This document shows, piece after piece, positions 53,791-61,677 of a DNA stretch of 64,000 bases; position 1 is the stretch's first letter, and each line of letters opens with the position of its first letter. A program made the position numbers and the translations under genes. Under the pieces are notes generated by a model. The model was not told the DNA's origin, ran no database searches, and saw only the letters and a list, made by a program, of their open reading frames with translations. Source of the DNA: Microbacterium soli (lineage in GTDB: Bacteria; Actinomycetota; Actinomycetes; Actinomycetales; Microbacteriaceae); the NCBI RefSeq assembly GCF_039539005.1, contig NZ_BAABCP010000001.1, forward strand, positions 2,356,001 through 2,420,000, given 5' to 3'.

Positions 53791-54864
53791 ATGACGCACA
53801 CCCTGCCCCTGCCCGACTTCGCCCACGAGCGCGTGGAGGTGATCACCGGGCGCCGCAGCGGCCTGTTCATCGCCGTCGCGCTGCACTCCTCCGTGCTCGG
53901 CTCCGCGCTCGGCGGGGCGAGGCTGTGGACGTACCCGCACTGGAGCGACGCGCTCGGGGACGCGCTGCGGCTGTCGACCGCGATGACCCTGAAGAATGCC
54001 GCGGCGGGGCTCGACGCCGGCGGCGGCAAGTCCGTCATCCGTCTGGAGCCGGGGCAGACCCTGGACGCTGATCAGCGGCGAGCGGCCTTCCTCGACCTCG
54101 GTGACGCCGTCGAACTCCTCGACGGAAGCTATCGCACGGCCGAGGACGTCGGGTCGACCACGGAGGACATGCTCACCGTCAGCGAGCGCACGCAGCACGT
54201 CGTCGGACTGCCCGGGGCCGTGGGCGGCTCCGGCGAGCCGGCGGGCCCCACGAGTCTGGGCGTGTACGCGTCCCTGCAGGCGGTGCTCGAGCGGGTGACC
54301 GGATCGGCGTCGCCGGAGGGGCGGCGGGTGACCATCTCCGGCCTGGGACAGGTCGGTGGGCGCCTCGCGCAGCGGCTCGCCGAGCACGGTGCGCAGCTGA
54401 CCGTCACCGACATCAACCCGGCCCGGCGCGCGTTCGCCACGGAGCTCGGGGCGACCTGGGTCGAGCCAGGCACAGAGCATCTGGTCCCCGGCGACGTGTT
54501 CGTGCCCGCCGGGATCGGCGGGGTGCTGACGGACGAGGTCATCGACGCGCTGGACGTGAAGGCCGTGTGCGGGCCGGCGAACAATCCGCTGTCCGAGCGC
54601 TCGGGAGCCGATCGACTGGCGGGCCGGGGCATCCTGTACGCGCCGGACTTCGTCGTCAATGCGGGCGGGGTGATCTACCTGGACCTGGAGGCGAAGCGGA
54701 TCGGCACGAGCGAGGAGATCATGGCCCGCGTCGCGGCGATCGGCGACACCGTGCGCAGGATCCTCGACGACGCGCAGGTGCGAGGGGTGACGCCGCTGCA
54801 GGCCGCGGAAGAGCTGGCCGCGGAGCGGCTGCGCGGCGGCGTGCAGGACGGTGCGAGAAGGTAA
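53791..54864 (+). CDS. Glu/Leu/Phe/Val dehydrogenase family protein
   Basis: 357 residues, the size of leucine/valine/phenylalanine dehydrogenases. Substrate lysine motif is AMTLKNAAAGLDAGGGKSVI with Lys80 at the catalytic place, DVGSTTEDM, the Rossmann motif SGLGQVGGRLAQRL, and CGPANNPL. It would deaminate a branched-chain or aromatic amino acid with NAD. GAAGGAGA precedes the ATG. Valine dehydrogenase is the commonest assignment in actinobacteria; the exact substrate is open. Confidence 0.88.
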   Translation: MTHTLPLPDFAHERVEVITGRRSGLFIAVALHSSVLGSALGGARLWTYPHWSDALGDALRLSTAMTLKNAAAGLDAGGGKSVIRLEPGQTLDADQRRAAFLDLGDAVELLDGSYRTAEDVGSTTEDMLTVSERTQHVVGLPGAVGGSGEPAGPTSLGVYASLQAVLERVTGSASPEGRRVTISGLGQVGGRLAQRLAEHGAQLTVTDINPARRAFATELGATWVEPGTEHLVPGDVFVPAGIGGVLTDEVIDALDVKAVCGPANNPLSERSGADRLAGRGILYAPDFVVNAGGVIYLDLEAKRIGTSEEIMARVAAIGDTVRRILDDAQVRGVTPLQAAEELAAERLRGGVQDGARR

Positions 54865-54867
54865 CCT
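54862..54867 (+). promoter_or_regulatory. Putative -10 before the Nudix-NYN gene
   Basis: TAACCT spans the stop codon of the dehydrogenase gene. An ATG at 54874 follows after 6 nt but opens only a 35-codon ORF in another frame; the Nudix GTG is at 54926. Confidence 0.35.
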
Positions 54868-54925
54868 CCGGACATGTCTCCGCCGCGGGGGAGCCGGACA
54901 CGCGCAGCTGTGAAAAGCTGGACGG

Positions 54926-55834
54926 GTGACCATCATCCCTCCCGCTCCCGGCGAACCGCGTCGGCCCGGTGGCCCGCGTGATCCCGGCGACGCCTGGGTG
55001 ATCTCGGCCTCGGGCGAGAGGTACTGGGGTCGATACGGGGCGGCGGGTCTGCTGGCCGTGGACGCGCAGCGGGGTGTGCTGCTGCAGCACCGGGTCGGCT
55101 GGAGCCACTTCGGAGGGACTTGGGGCGTGCCCGGCGGAGCCCTGCACGAGGGCGAGTCGGCTCTGCCCGGCGCGCTGCGCGAATCGCACGAGGAGGCCGG
55201 CATTCCCGCCGGATCCGTACGCGCACGGTTCACGAGTGTGCTCGATCTGGACATCTGGTCGTACACGACCGTCATCGCCGAGGTCACGACGCCCTTCGAA
55301 CCGGTCATCAGCGACCCGGAGAGCCTGGCACTGGAATGGGTGCCCGTGGGGGAGGTGGATCAGCGTCCACTGCACCCGGGGTTCGCCGCCGCCTGGCCGG
55401 GCCTGCGCGCGCTGCTGCCGACGCGTCCCGCGATCGTGGTGGACGCTGCGAACGTCGTGGGGTCCGTGCCCGACGGCTGGTGGAAGGACCGGGCGGGCGC
55501 CGCTGCGCGGCTGCGCGACCGACTGACGGACTGGCTGCAGGTCGGCGTGGCCGCGACCGAGCTCGGCCTCGGTGCGGACCGGTGGTTCCCGCGCATCTCG
55601 ATGGTGGTGGAGGGTGCGGCGCGCGTGCTGACCGAAGCCCCTGCGGCCGAGGCGGTGAGTATCGTGCGTGCCGAGGGCGGTGGGGACGACGGCATCGTCG
55701 ACGAGGCTCGCAGACTGCACGGGGACGGCGCGCTGGTGACGGTCGTGACGAGTGACCGCGGGCTGCGCGCTCGAGTCGAGGCCCTGGGCGCGCAGGTGAG
55801 GCCCGCAGGCTGGCTGCTGGGTCAGTTGGACTGA
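54926..55834 (+). CDS. Nudix hydrolase fused to a NYN/PIN-like domain
   Basis: 302 residues. Residues about 20-160 are Nudix: GGTWGVPGGALHEGESALPGAL and RESHEEAG. Residues about 168-300 look like a NYN/PIN-fold nuclease: IVVDAANVVGSVPDGWWKDR with the first Asp and Asn, GGGDDGIVDEARRLHG with acidic residues, and VVTSDRGLRARVEALG. Nucleotide hydrolysis joined to an RNA-cleaving fold suggests RNA end processing or damage clean-up; this is inference. GTG start with only a weak GGACGG. Confidence 0.75.
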   Translation: MTIIPPAPGEPRRPGGPRDPGDAWVISASGERYWGRYGAAGLLAVDAQRGVLLQHRVGWSHFGGTWGVPGGALHEGESALPGALRESHEEAGIPAGSVRARFTSVLDLDIWSYTTVIAEVTTPFEPVISDPESLALEWVPVGEVDQRPLHPGFAAAWPGLRALLPTRPAIVVDAANVVGSVPDGWWKDRAGAAARLRDRLTDWLQVGVAATELGLGADRWFPRISMVVEGAARVLTEAPAAEAVSIVRAEGGGDDGIVDEARRLHGDGALVTVVTSDRGLRARVEALGAQVRPAGWLLGQLD

Positions 55835-55865
55835 CCGCCGGACCAGCGGGACTGATCAGAACTGG

Positions 55866-57521
55866 TCAGAAGGGCGCGCCGATGAGGTCTCCGGCGGTGT
55901 TTCCGGCGGGCCGGCACGTCGGAAGATCCCTGGTGTCGGCGTCCACGAACATGACGCGTCGGGGCACTCGATCGGGATACGTGCGCCCTGTCGGGCTGTG
56001 CCATCGCAGCGTCTGATCGGCCAGCTGGGTCACCGTCCATCGTGCGGTGTCGGCCACGTCGGGGTGCTTGAGGGCGTGGTGGGATCTGCACAGATGCGCG
56101 AGATTCCCGATCGCCGTGGGCCCTCCTGCTGCGTGATCGTGATTGTGGTCGATGTCGCATCGATGCACGGGCATCCGACAGCCGGGGAAGCGGCAGTGCT
56201 GGTCGCGCGCACGCAGGAACCTGCGCATCGGCTCGGTGGGTGTGTAGGTGTCCGTCTCTTCGACCAGGCCCGCAGGGCTCAGGAACAGTCGTGTCCAGCC
56301 GGTGCGGGAGCCGGCGAGTGCACGAGCGACATCCGGATGCAGGGGACCGTGACCATCGAGCTCGGCGGGCCTGTCATCGGCACCGGCGAGGGTACTGGCG
56401 GCGACGGTCACCTGGATCGTCGCATGGATGCCCTCCAGACCCGTGCCGTGGACCTCCGAAGGAGCGGAGGCCAGCAGCAGGTCGGCGAACAGATCCGCGC
56501 GCAGCTGATCCATGGTCCGATCGTCGGCGGGGAGGTGGAGCAGCAGAGGGCTGTCCTCGTGCCGGTGCGGATCGCTCTCCGGATCCGCTTCCGGAGCAGG
56601 CCTGGCGCTCGTCTCGAAGTCGGTGTTCGTCTTCTCGAAGCCGGTGCTCGTCTCGGACTCGGTGCTCGTCTGGGCGCCGGAAGGATCGGTCGATGAGGGA
56701 GTAGCGGTCATGAGCCGGGCGGTCGTGAACGGATCGGTCGTGAAGGGGTCGGTCGTGAACGTACCGGCGCTGAAAATGGCCTCGGCCCACTCGGCTTCGG
56801 CTCTCTGAGCCGCCCATTCCGCATCCGTCGGCTCGGTGGGAGGCAGGATCGGTCTGCGGTCGTCGGAATGCCGGACCATGTGCCGCGCCATCACCGTGAG
56901 TCGGTCCTGGATCGCCAGCGCCAGGTGCTCGGGCAGCATGGCCTGCAGCAGCGCCATCCCATCGCCGACCGATCGCACCGTGACCTCCCGATCCGCGGCG
57001 GCACGCTCGTGCTGATCGACGACCGTGGTCCCGGCCAGCGCCGCCGCCACGCGTCGGGCGTGCGCACGGGTGCGGGCGGCGGTGTCCGCTTCAGCGACCT
57101 CCAGCACCGCGACCTCGTACAGCTTCAGGGTCCCGGCATCGACGTCGCCTGTGCGCACGGCCTCCCGCACCGGCCGAGACTCGCGGAGGATCTCGCGCAC
57201 ATGCTGCGGGGTCAGACGACCGTCGGTGAAGGCCTCTCGGATGGTGGGGAACTCCTCATGCAGTAACCGGGCGTCCACGAAGGCGAACTCCGCCGACCCC
57301 TGCGACATGTGTCCGGCGGCGGCGTACTCCGCGAACATCGAGCGCTCGATCATGTCGCGCTGCATCGGAGCATCCGCGACCTCCTGCGCCCACAGCTCCC
57401 ACCGCTCCGCCAGCAGGGCTGCGGCCTCCGCCTGAAGACGAGCGATCTTCCGCTGCGTCTCCACCCAGGCATCCAGCAGAGCGCCGCGTCGCTCGCTCCG
57501 GATGATCTGGTCTGATGTCAT
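55866..57521 (-). CDS. DUF222/HNH endonuclease family protein
   Basis: 551 residues. The N-terminal DUF222 region is helical (about 1-230), a low-complexity Thr/Ser/Asp/Glu linker with PFTTDPFTT repeats follows (about 245-320), and the C-terminal HNH is RDQHCRFPGCRMPVHRCD, IDHNHDHAAGGPT and NLAHLCRSHHALKH. This family is abundant in actinobacterial genomes, partly with mobile behaviour; function unsettled. The ATG at 57521 stands 6 nt behind TATACT and its promoter contains a perfect palindrome. Confidence 0.88.
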   Translation of the reverse strand: MTSDQIIRSERRGALLDAWVETQRKIARLQAEAAALLAERWELWAQEVADAPMQRDMIERSMFAEYAAAGHMSQGSAEFAFVDARLLHEEFPTIREAFTDGRLTPQHVREILRESRPVREAVRTGDVDAGTLKLYEVAVLEVAEADTAARTRAHARRVAAALAGTTVVDQHERAAADREVTVRSVGDGMALLQAMLPEHLALAIQDRLTVMARHMVRHSDDRRPILPPTEPTDAEWAAQRAEAEWAEAIFSAGTFTTDPFTTDPFTTARLMTATPSSTDPSGAQTSTESETSTGFEKTNTDFETSARPAPEADPESDPHRHEDSPLLLHLPADDRTMDQLRADLFADLLLASAPSEVHGTGLEGIHATIQVTVAASTLAGADDRPAELDGHGPLHPDVARALAGSRTGWTRLFLSPAGLVEETDTYTPTEPMRRFLRARDQHCRFPGCRMPVHRCDIDHNHDHAAGGPTAIGNLAHLCRSHHALKHPDVADTARWTVTQLADQTLRWHSPTGRTYPDRVPRRVMFVDADTRDLPTCRPAGNTAGDLIGAPF

Positions 57522-57527
57522 GCATCC

Positions 57528-57555
57528 AGTATAGAACAAATATTCGAATATTCAA
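57528..57555 (-). promoter_or_regulatory. Promoter of the DUF222/HNH gene with palindromic operator
   Basis: On the minus strand TTGAAT (57555-57550), 16 nt, TATACT (57533-57528), close to the strong consensus. AATATTCGAATATT at 57539-57552 is a perfect 14-bp palindrome inside the spacer and -35, very AT-rich for this genome. Confidence 0.65.
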
Positions 57556-57590
57556 GAGGAGATCTCACGGAATCTCGAGGCGACCGATCG

Positions 57591-57971
57591 TCATCGATCG
57601 CGCTGATCGCGACCGCGCAACCGGTCGATCTCCCGGCGTTCCCGCTTGGTCGGGCGTCCTGCCCCGCGATCGCGCACCGCGATCATCGCGACGGGGTCTC
57701 GGGGCGGAGTGCGGTCCTCGTAGGCGGTGACGGCGACGGGCGCCCCCACGCGCTTGATCAGAGGCTGCTTCACGATGAGGATCCGATCGAAACCAGACAG
57801 GCGCACGCGCACCTCGTCCCCGGGCTTCACCGTCTGCGCGGCCTTGGCCCGCTCGCCGTTCACGCGCACATGCCCAGCGCGGCATTCGGCGGTCGCGGCG
57901 GAACGCGTCTTGCAGATCCTCACCGCCCACAGCCAGCTGTCGATGCGCGCCGGCTTCACGGCATCCGTCAT
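57591..57971 (-). CDS. S4-domain RNA-binding protein (Hsp15/HslR-like)
   Basis: 126 residues. S4 fold RIDSWLWAVRICKTRSAATAEC and GHVRVNGERAKAAQTVKPGDEVRV; the C-terminal 30 residues are basic. In E. coli Hsp15 rescues stalled 50S subunits carrying nascent chains. The ATG overlaps the stop of the YhhN-type gene upstream (ATGA). Confidence 0.88.
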   Translation of the reverse strand: MTDAVKPARIDSWLWAVRICKTRSAATAECRAGHVRVNGERAKAAQTVKPGDEVRVRLSGFDRILIVKQPLIKRVGAPVAVTAYEDRTPPRDPVAMIAVRDRGAGRPTKRERREIDRLRGRDQRDR

Positions 57972-58681
57972 CGCCTCTCCCTCCGGCTCGCGGTCGTGCG
58001 GAGGACGCCCCACGCGATCAGGCCCTGGCCGATCGTGTAGGAGGCCATGACGCCGGGGCTGGTCCAGTCGGGCATCCCCTCGGGGAGGAAGAGACGGAAC
58101 GCGAGGAGGGAGTCGCTCGCGAGGAAGAAGGCCCCGCCGACGGCGACGATCGGATGACAGCGTGCGGACGTCGCCGCCGTTCCGGCGAGCACCAGCCCGT
58201 ACGCGGCGACGGCGACGAGAAGACCTCCGGTGTGCGGGCCCAGGAGGATCAGCATCCCGATCCACCACATGAGATAGACGAGAGTCCATTTCGGCAGCCG
58301 GCGCATGCGGGCGAAGCGCAGGAAGAGCCAGATGTAACCGACGTGCGCGACGCCGAAGAAGAGGAGCATGAGGGGAAGCTCCGGGGCCCTGGTGAAGAGG
58401 GATCCTGCGCTGTCACCGAACCAGGAGAACACGATCGCACCGAGCAGCAGTATGAAGACCGCCCGCGGACGGAGTCTCGGCGCGGTGGCGATGACGGGAA
58501 GCGCGAGCAGAGGCATGAGCATCAGCTTCGTCGGTCCCGCCGCAGGCGAGTGCACGGCGAGAGCCGTGACGTGGACGATCGACAGGAGCAGGTACGGGAC
58601 CCAGACGGCGATGTCGAGAAGACGGATGCCGTGCGGCATCCGCCTCTCCGTCGTCCGTGTGGTGCGAACCGCGGCCATCAT
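57968..58681 (-). CDS. YhhN/lysoplasmalogenase family membrane protein
   Basis: 237 residues, eight predicted TM segments. The family pattern is seen in VFSWFGDSAGSL, FGVAHVGYIWLF and GGAFFLASDSLLAFR, which hold the conserved Asp residues. Members hydrolyse or bind ether lipids. Start ATG 58681 (another ATG is the next codon), overlapping the small upstream ORF. Confidence 0.88.
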   Translation of the reverse strand: MMAAVRTTRTTERRMPHGIRLLDIAVWVPYLLLSIVHVTALAVHSPAAGPTKLMLMPLLALPVIATAPRLRPRAVFILLLGAIVFSWFGDSAGSLFTRAPELPLMLLFFGVAHVGYIWLFLRFARMRRLPKWTLVYLMWWIGMLILLGPHTGGLLVAVAAYGLVLAGTAATSARCHPIVAVGGAFFLASDSLLAFRLFLPEGMPDWTSPGVMASYTIGQGLIAWGVLRTTASRRERR

Positions 58682-58779
58682 GACTCGACCACCACGGCGG
58701 TGACTGCCCCGTCGGGATCGTGATTTGCGGCGGGCCGACCGAGCACGGGGTCGTCGATGACCGGATGCTGTGCGCTCAT
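58678..58779 (-). CDS. 33-residue ORF upstream of the YhhN gene
   Basis: MSAQHPVIDDPVLGRPAANH and a hydrophobic VTAVVVES end. The ATG is 6 nt behind TACCGT (58791-58786) and the TGA overlaps the YhhN ATG as ATGA. It would be the first cistron of the operon 33-mer, yhhN-type, S4. No domain recognised; either a small protein or a coupling leader. Confidence 0.45.
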   Translation of the reverse strand: MSAQHPVIDDPVLGRPAANHDPDGAVTAVVVES

Positions 58780-58783
58780 GGTT

Positions 58784-59383
58784 TCACGGTAGCGCGGCCG
58801 CACCTTCGACTTCGTGCACGACGAGGACACGCCCGGCGGGGAGCTCGGCGGTCTTCTGGAATCCCTGGGCGAGGAAGGTCGACAGGGTGCCGTGGAACAG
58901 GTCGTTCGCGCGGTGCGTGCCCTCGCTCGTGTCGACGGGGTACGCCTCGATGACGCGGGCCCCGGATTCGGCGGCGAAGTCGACGGCCGTGCGCAGCAGC
59001 TGTGCGGTGAGGCTCTTGCCCCGATGCTCCCGGCGTACGACGAAGCACGTGATCGCCCAGACGCTCTCATCGTCGAGGGACTCGGCCGTCGCGCCGGCGA
59101 TCGCACGCGTACGAAGAATGCGCGTCTGCGCCGAACGCGGTCCGACGCGGACCCACCCGGCGGCCTCACCGTCGACGTACGCGATGAGCCCGGGCGGCGG
59201 GCCGGTGGCGATCTCGTCTCGCAGCATGTCGCGTCGTTCATCGAAAGTGGACGACTGCCAGTCCTTGCGTGCGACGACCGGCCAGATGCACTGACAGCTG
59301 CGCCCGTCTCCGCCGCCGGAGAGGGAGTGCTGCACGTCGTCCCATCGATCGATCGTCGCCTGCTCTGTGGTGATCATCGTCAT
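58784..59383 (-). CDS. GNAT family N-acetyltransferase
   Basis: 199 residues. AGWVRVGPRS, then WAITCFVVRREHRGKSLTAQLLRTA (shown within limits; the RxxGxG-like acetyl-CoA loop is degenerate, REHRGKS) and a C-terminal HGTLSTFLAQGFQKTA strand. The N-terminal part has a CQCIW motif seen in a common actinobacterial GNAT group. ATG 59383 is 7 nt behind TAGCGT; an upstream ATG would give 211 residues. Substrate unknown. Confidence 0.85.
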   Translation of the reverse strand: MTMITTEQATIDRWDDVQHSLSGGGDGRSCQCIWPVVARKDWQSSTFDERRDMLRDEIATGPPPGLIAYVDGEAAGWVRVGPRSAQTRILRTRAIAGATAESLDDESVWAITCFVVRREHRGKSLTAQLLRTAVDFAAESGARVIEAYPVDTSEGTHRANDLFHGTLSTFLAQGFQKTAELPAGRVLVVHEVEGAAALP

Positions 59384-59390
59384 GTCCGGC

Positions 59391-59396
59391 ACGCTA
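59391..59396 (-). promoter_or_regulatory. Leaderless-type -10 of the acetyltransferase gene
   Basis: TAGCGT on the minus strand, 7 nt before the ATG at 59383. Confidence 0.45.
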
Positions 59397-59472
59397 CGCG
59401 GGGGCTCGGACATCGGCAACGACGAGCGCCATGGCGTGTCGTGCGGCCATGCACCACGCCCGGCGATCGTGG

Positions 59473-59502
59473 TTCGCGGCGGCCCCGTGCGTGGGCTAGG
59501 AT
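59473..59502 (+). promoter_or_regulatory. Promoter of tRNA-Pro
   Basis: TTCGCG (59473-59478), 18 nt, TAGGAT (59497-59502); the tRNA begins 35 nt later. Confidence 0.5.
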
Positions 59503-59536
59503 GGACGAGTTGCCCGCGCTTCGGTGCGGACCGCCA

Positions 59537-59613
<77 letters not shown>

Positions 59614-59649
59614 AAAAGTCCCGGAAACTCACCGGTTTTCGGGACTTTT
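59614..59649 (+). terminator. tRNA-Pro terminator
   Basis: AAAAGTCCCG (59614-59623) pairs with CGGGACTTTT (59640-59649), a 10-bp stem ending in a short T-run; the best intrinsic terminator in the window. Confidence 0.75.
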
Positions 59650-59703
59650 CCGTGGGTGAGATGTGATCCGGCCATCGAAAACGTCGTCTTTTGCTCCCTC
59701 TGA

Positions 59704-60077
59704 GCCGGTGTCCACGCCGGCCGCGTTGTCGCTCGCGCACGCTACCGCGACTGCGAAGGAAAGGTCCGGTTCGTGCAGGCGACCAGGGAGAACCGGAAGG
59801 CGGCGGAACGCACGCTGAAAGCGAGGCTCGCGGACCGGAGTCTCTTCAAGCCCACCGGCATCGATCTGACCTCTGACAGCCCGTTCCCGGATCTCGTCGC
59901 GTACTGACTGGAAGACCTCGACCTCGAGAATCACCTGACCACGCGGACGCGGCAGCTGTACGAGCGGGACATGGAGAAGCTCGTCGTGACCGTCTTCCGC
60001 CCCCCTGACGCTGCGGGAGATCGGTGTCGCGCGGATGCGATCACTTCGTGAAGTCGCCGGCGAAACAGAGGTACTGA
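59704..60077 (+). pseudogene. Decayed tyrosine integrase, N-terminal part
   Basis: The frame from 59704 reads AGRVVARARYRDCEGKVRF, then KAAERTLKARLADRS, DSPFPDLVAY, a TGA at 59905-59907 in place of the Trp codon of the usual YWLEDLD, and TTRTRQLYERDMEKLV. One extra C in the run 60001-60005 shifts the frame to LTLREIGVA and another shift near 60035 gives CDHFVKS before a final TGA. These are core-binding domain motifs of actinobacterial phage integrases. The catalytic half is gone. It lies 90 nt behind tRNA-Pro. Confidence 0.75.
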
Positions 60078-60267
60078 CGACCGGTGACGTGACCGGTTCG
60101 GGGTCGGTCGTGCTGCGTGCCCACCCAGCGGCTCGTCACCCAGGGCTCCGGGCACCGCCCGAGTGAGACGGACCGGCCCGATGCCGGTGAGACACGGCCC
60201 GCTCGGTGAGACGCCCTCCGGATCCGGATGCGGATGTCCGGGTTGCGCGTCGGCTCCTGTCATCCAT
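60078..60267 (+). other. Gap between integrase remnant and radical SAM gene
   Basis: About 190 nt with no supported gene; probably further decayed element DNA. Confidence 0.4.
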
Positions 60268-60273
60268 TAGCGT
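60268..60273 (+). promoter_or_regulatory. Leaderless-type -10 of the radical SAM gene
   Basis: TAGCGT, 7 nt before the ATG at 60281. Confidence 0.45.
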
Positions 60274-60280
60274 GTTCAGC

Positions 60281-61480
60281 ATGGCTGAGTCGAACGGGCC
60301 CGCAGTTCCACCGAGCCGACCGGAAATCGGGGAGCGGAGCCGGACCTCGTTCAGACCAGCGGTTGCGGCCGAAGCCCGGCTGAGGTCGACTCCCTCTGCG
60401 GTGATCATGCAGCCCGGCACGGGATGCAACCTCGACTGCCTGTACTGCTATCTCCCTGAACACCGCGATATGCGGCGGATGCCGCTTGCCGTCGCACGGG
60501 CCACCGCCGAGACGGTCAATGCCTGGGCTCAGGACCGTCCGGGATTCGAGGTGTTCTGGCACGGCGGCGAACCACTGGCGGTGGGCAGGCGTCACTTCAC
60601 CGACCTGCTGGCTCCGTTCAGCGGGGTGCGGCACGGCGTGCAGACCAACGCCACGCTGATCAACGACGCGTGGTGCGACGTCTTCGCCGCATACGCGATC
60701 CGCGTCGGCGTCAGCATCGACGGCCCACCGGCCCTGTCGGCCGCTCGACGCACCAGGTCCGGGCAGCCCGCCTACGGGCGGATCATGCGCGGTATCGACT
60801 GTCTGCGCCGCAACGGGATCAGCTTCACCACGATCGCCGTGGTCAGCGAGCCGGATCCGGAACTGGCCGCGGAATTCTACGAGTTCTTCGTCGGCCTCGG
60901 CACCGAGGCACTCGGCGTCAGCATCGAACAGCGAGTGGGAGCGAACACGCGCGTCGGCACAGGCGATCCACGACGAGCACAGGAGTTCTGGATCGCCCTC
61001 ACCGAAGCATGGATGGCGGACCCCGCGATTCGCATCCGGGAGATCGACCGCAGTCTGCGTCATGTACGAAGAGCTCTCGCCGGGGAGCAGCCGGCGATCA
61101 CCGACGTCGATCCCCTGCCGACGATCACCTGCGATGGTGACGTCGTGCTGGTCGCTCCGGAGCTCGCCGGCTTCCACGACCCGCTCGGATACGGCGACTT
61201 CGATTCCGGCAACGTCCTGGCCGATCCGTTGCACGAGATACTCGCCGAGGCGGGGGATCGGACGACATGGCTGGCCGACCACCTCGCCGCGGTCGACGCC
61301 TGCCGGGGTTGCGCTTCCGCGCAGTTCTGCGACGGACCCAGCCCCGCCGACGCCTACTTCGAACGCGGGCGGATCGACCCCGGCCCCACCGATCACTGTC
61401 GCACCACCACCATGACTCTGGCCGACACCCTGTGTCGGCCACTGCTCGCTGCGGCATCGTCGAGGATCACGTCGATATGA
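60281..61480 (+). CDS. Radical SAM/SPASM peptide maturase
   Basis: 399 residues. The [4Fe-4S] motif is CNLDCLYC (Cys49, Cys53, Cys56), followed by VFWHGGEPLAVGRRHF, a SAM-binding glycine motif, and VGVSIDGPPAL. The C-terminal SPASM-type cysteines are DACRGCASAQFCDG (341, 344, 350) and later DHCRT. It resembles maturases of the GrrM/FxsB kind that crosslink ribosomal peptides, but is not clearly one of them. No Shine-Dalgarno; leaderless-type start. Its TGA overlaps the ATG of a 37-codon ORF. Confidence 0.85.
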   Translation: MAESNGPAVPPSRPEIGERSRTSFRPAVAAEARLRSTPSAVIMQPGTGCNLDCLYCYLPEHRDMRRMPLAVARATAETVNAWAQDRPGFEVFWHGGEPLAVGRRHFTDLLAPFSGVRHGVQTNATLINDAWCDVFAAYAIRVGVSIDGPPALSAARRTRSGQPAYGRIMRGIDCLRRNGISFTTIAVVSEPDPELAAEFYEFFVGLGTEALGVSIEQRVGANTRVGTGDPRRAQEFWIALTEAWMADPAIRIREIDRSLRHVRRALAGEQPAITDVDPLPTITCDGDVVLVAPELAGFHDPLGYGDFDSGNVLADPLHEILAEAGDRTTWLADHLAAVDACRGCASAQFCDGPSPADAYFERGRIDPGPTDHCRTTTMTLADTLCRPLLAAASSRITSI

Positions 61481-61590
61481 GCACGCTCGGTCGCGCTCCG
61501 CATCGTGACCGACGCGCACGTCATCACGCGGAAGCCCACCACGCGGCACTTCCCCCGGGCTTTCCCACGCCGAACGCAGAACACGGTTGA
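61477..61590 (+). CDS. 37-residue candidate precursor peptide
   Basis: Begins MSTLGRAPHRDRRARHH, continues AEAHHAALPPGFPTPNAEHG (written in two parts). It overlaps the maturase stop as ATGA. Six His, three HH/H-x motifs including AEAHHAALPP, and a Pro/Phe/Asn end give ring-bearing side chains of the sort modified by radical SAM cyclophane enzymes. Being precursor of the upstream enzyme is inference from overlap and composition. Confidence 0.5.
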   Translation: MSTLGRAPHRDRRARHHAEAHHAALPPGFPTPNAEHG

Positions 61591-61677
61591 CGACCTGGCT
61601 CGACCACCACGACCCGCGCAGGGCCCACCTCCGCCTCGGAGGCCGAATCCCATCGACCGAATCAGCAACAGTCGATG
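61587..61677 (+). other. Possible second short coding stretch after the peptide
   Basis: A TTG at 61587 overlaps the peptide stop (TTGA) and opens MTTWLDHHDPRRAHLRLGG and on. The frame runs to 61937 but from 61678 is antisense to the TIR-like gene, so only the first part could be free coding sequence. Weak evidence. Confidence 0.2.

Noticed and set aside
54874..54981. 35-codon ORF directly behind TAACCT
   Set aside because: It is in another frame and runs into the Nudix-NYN gene; no coupling or domain supports it. The element is kept only as a possible promoter.
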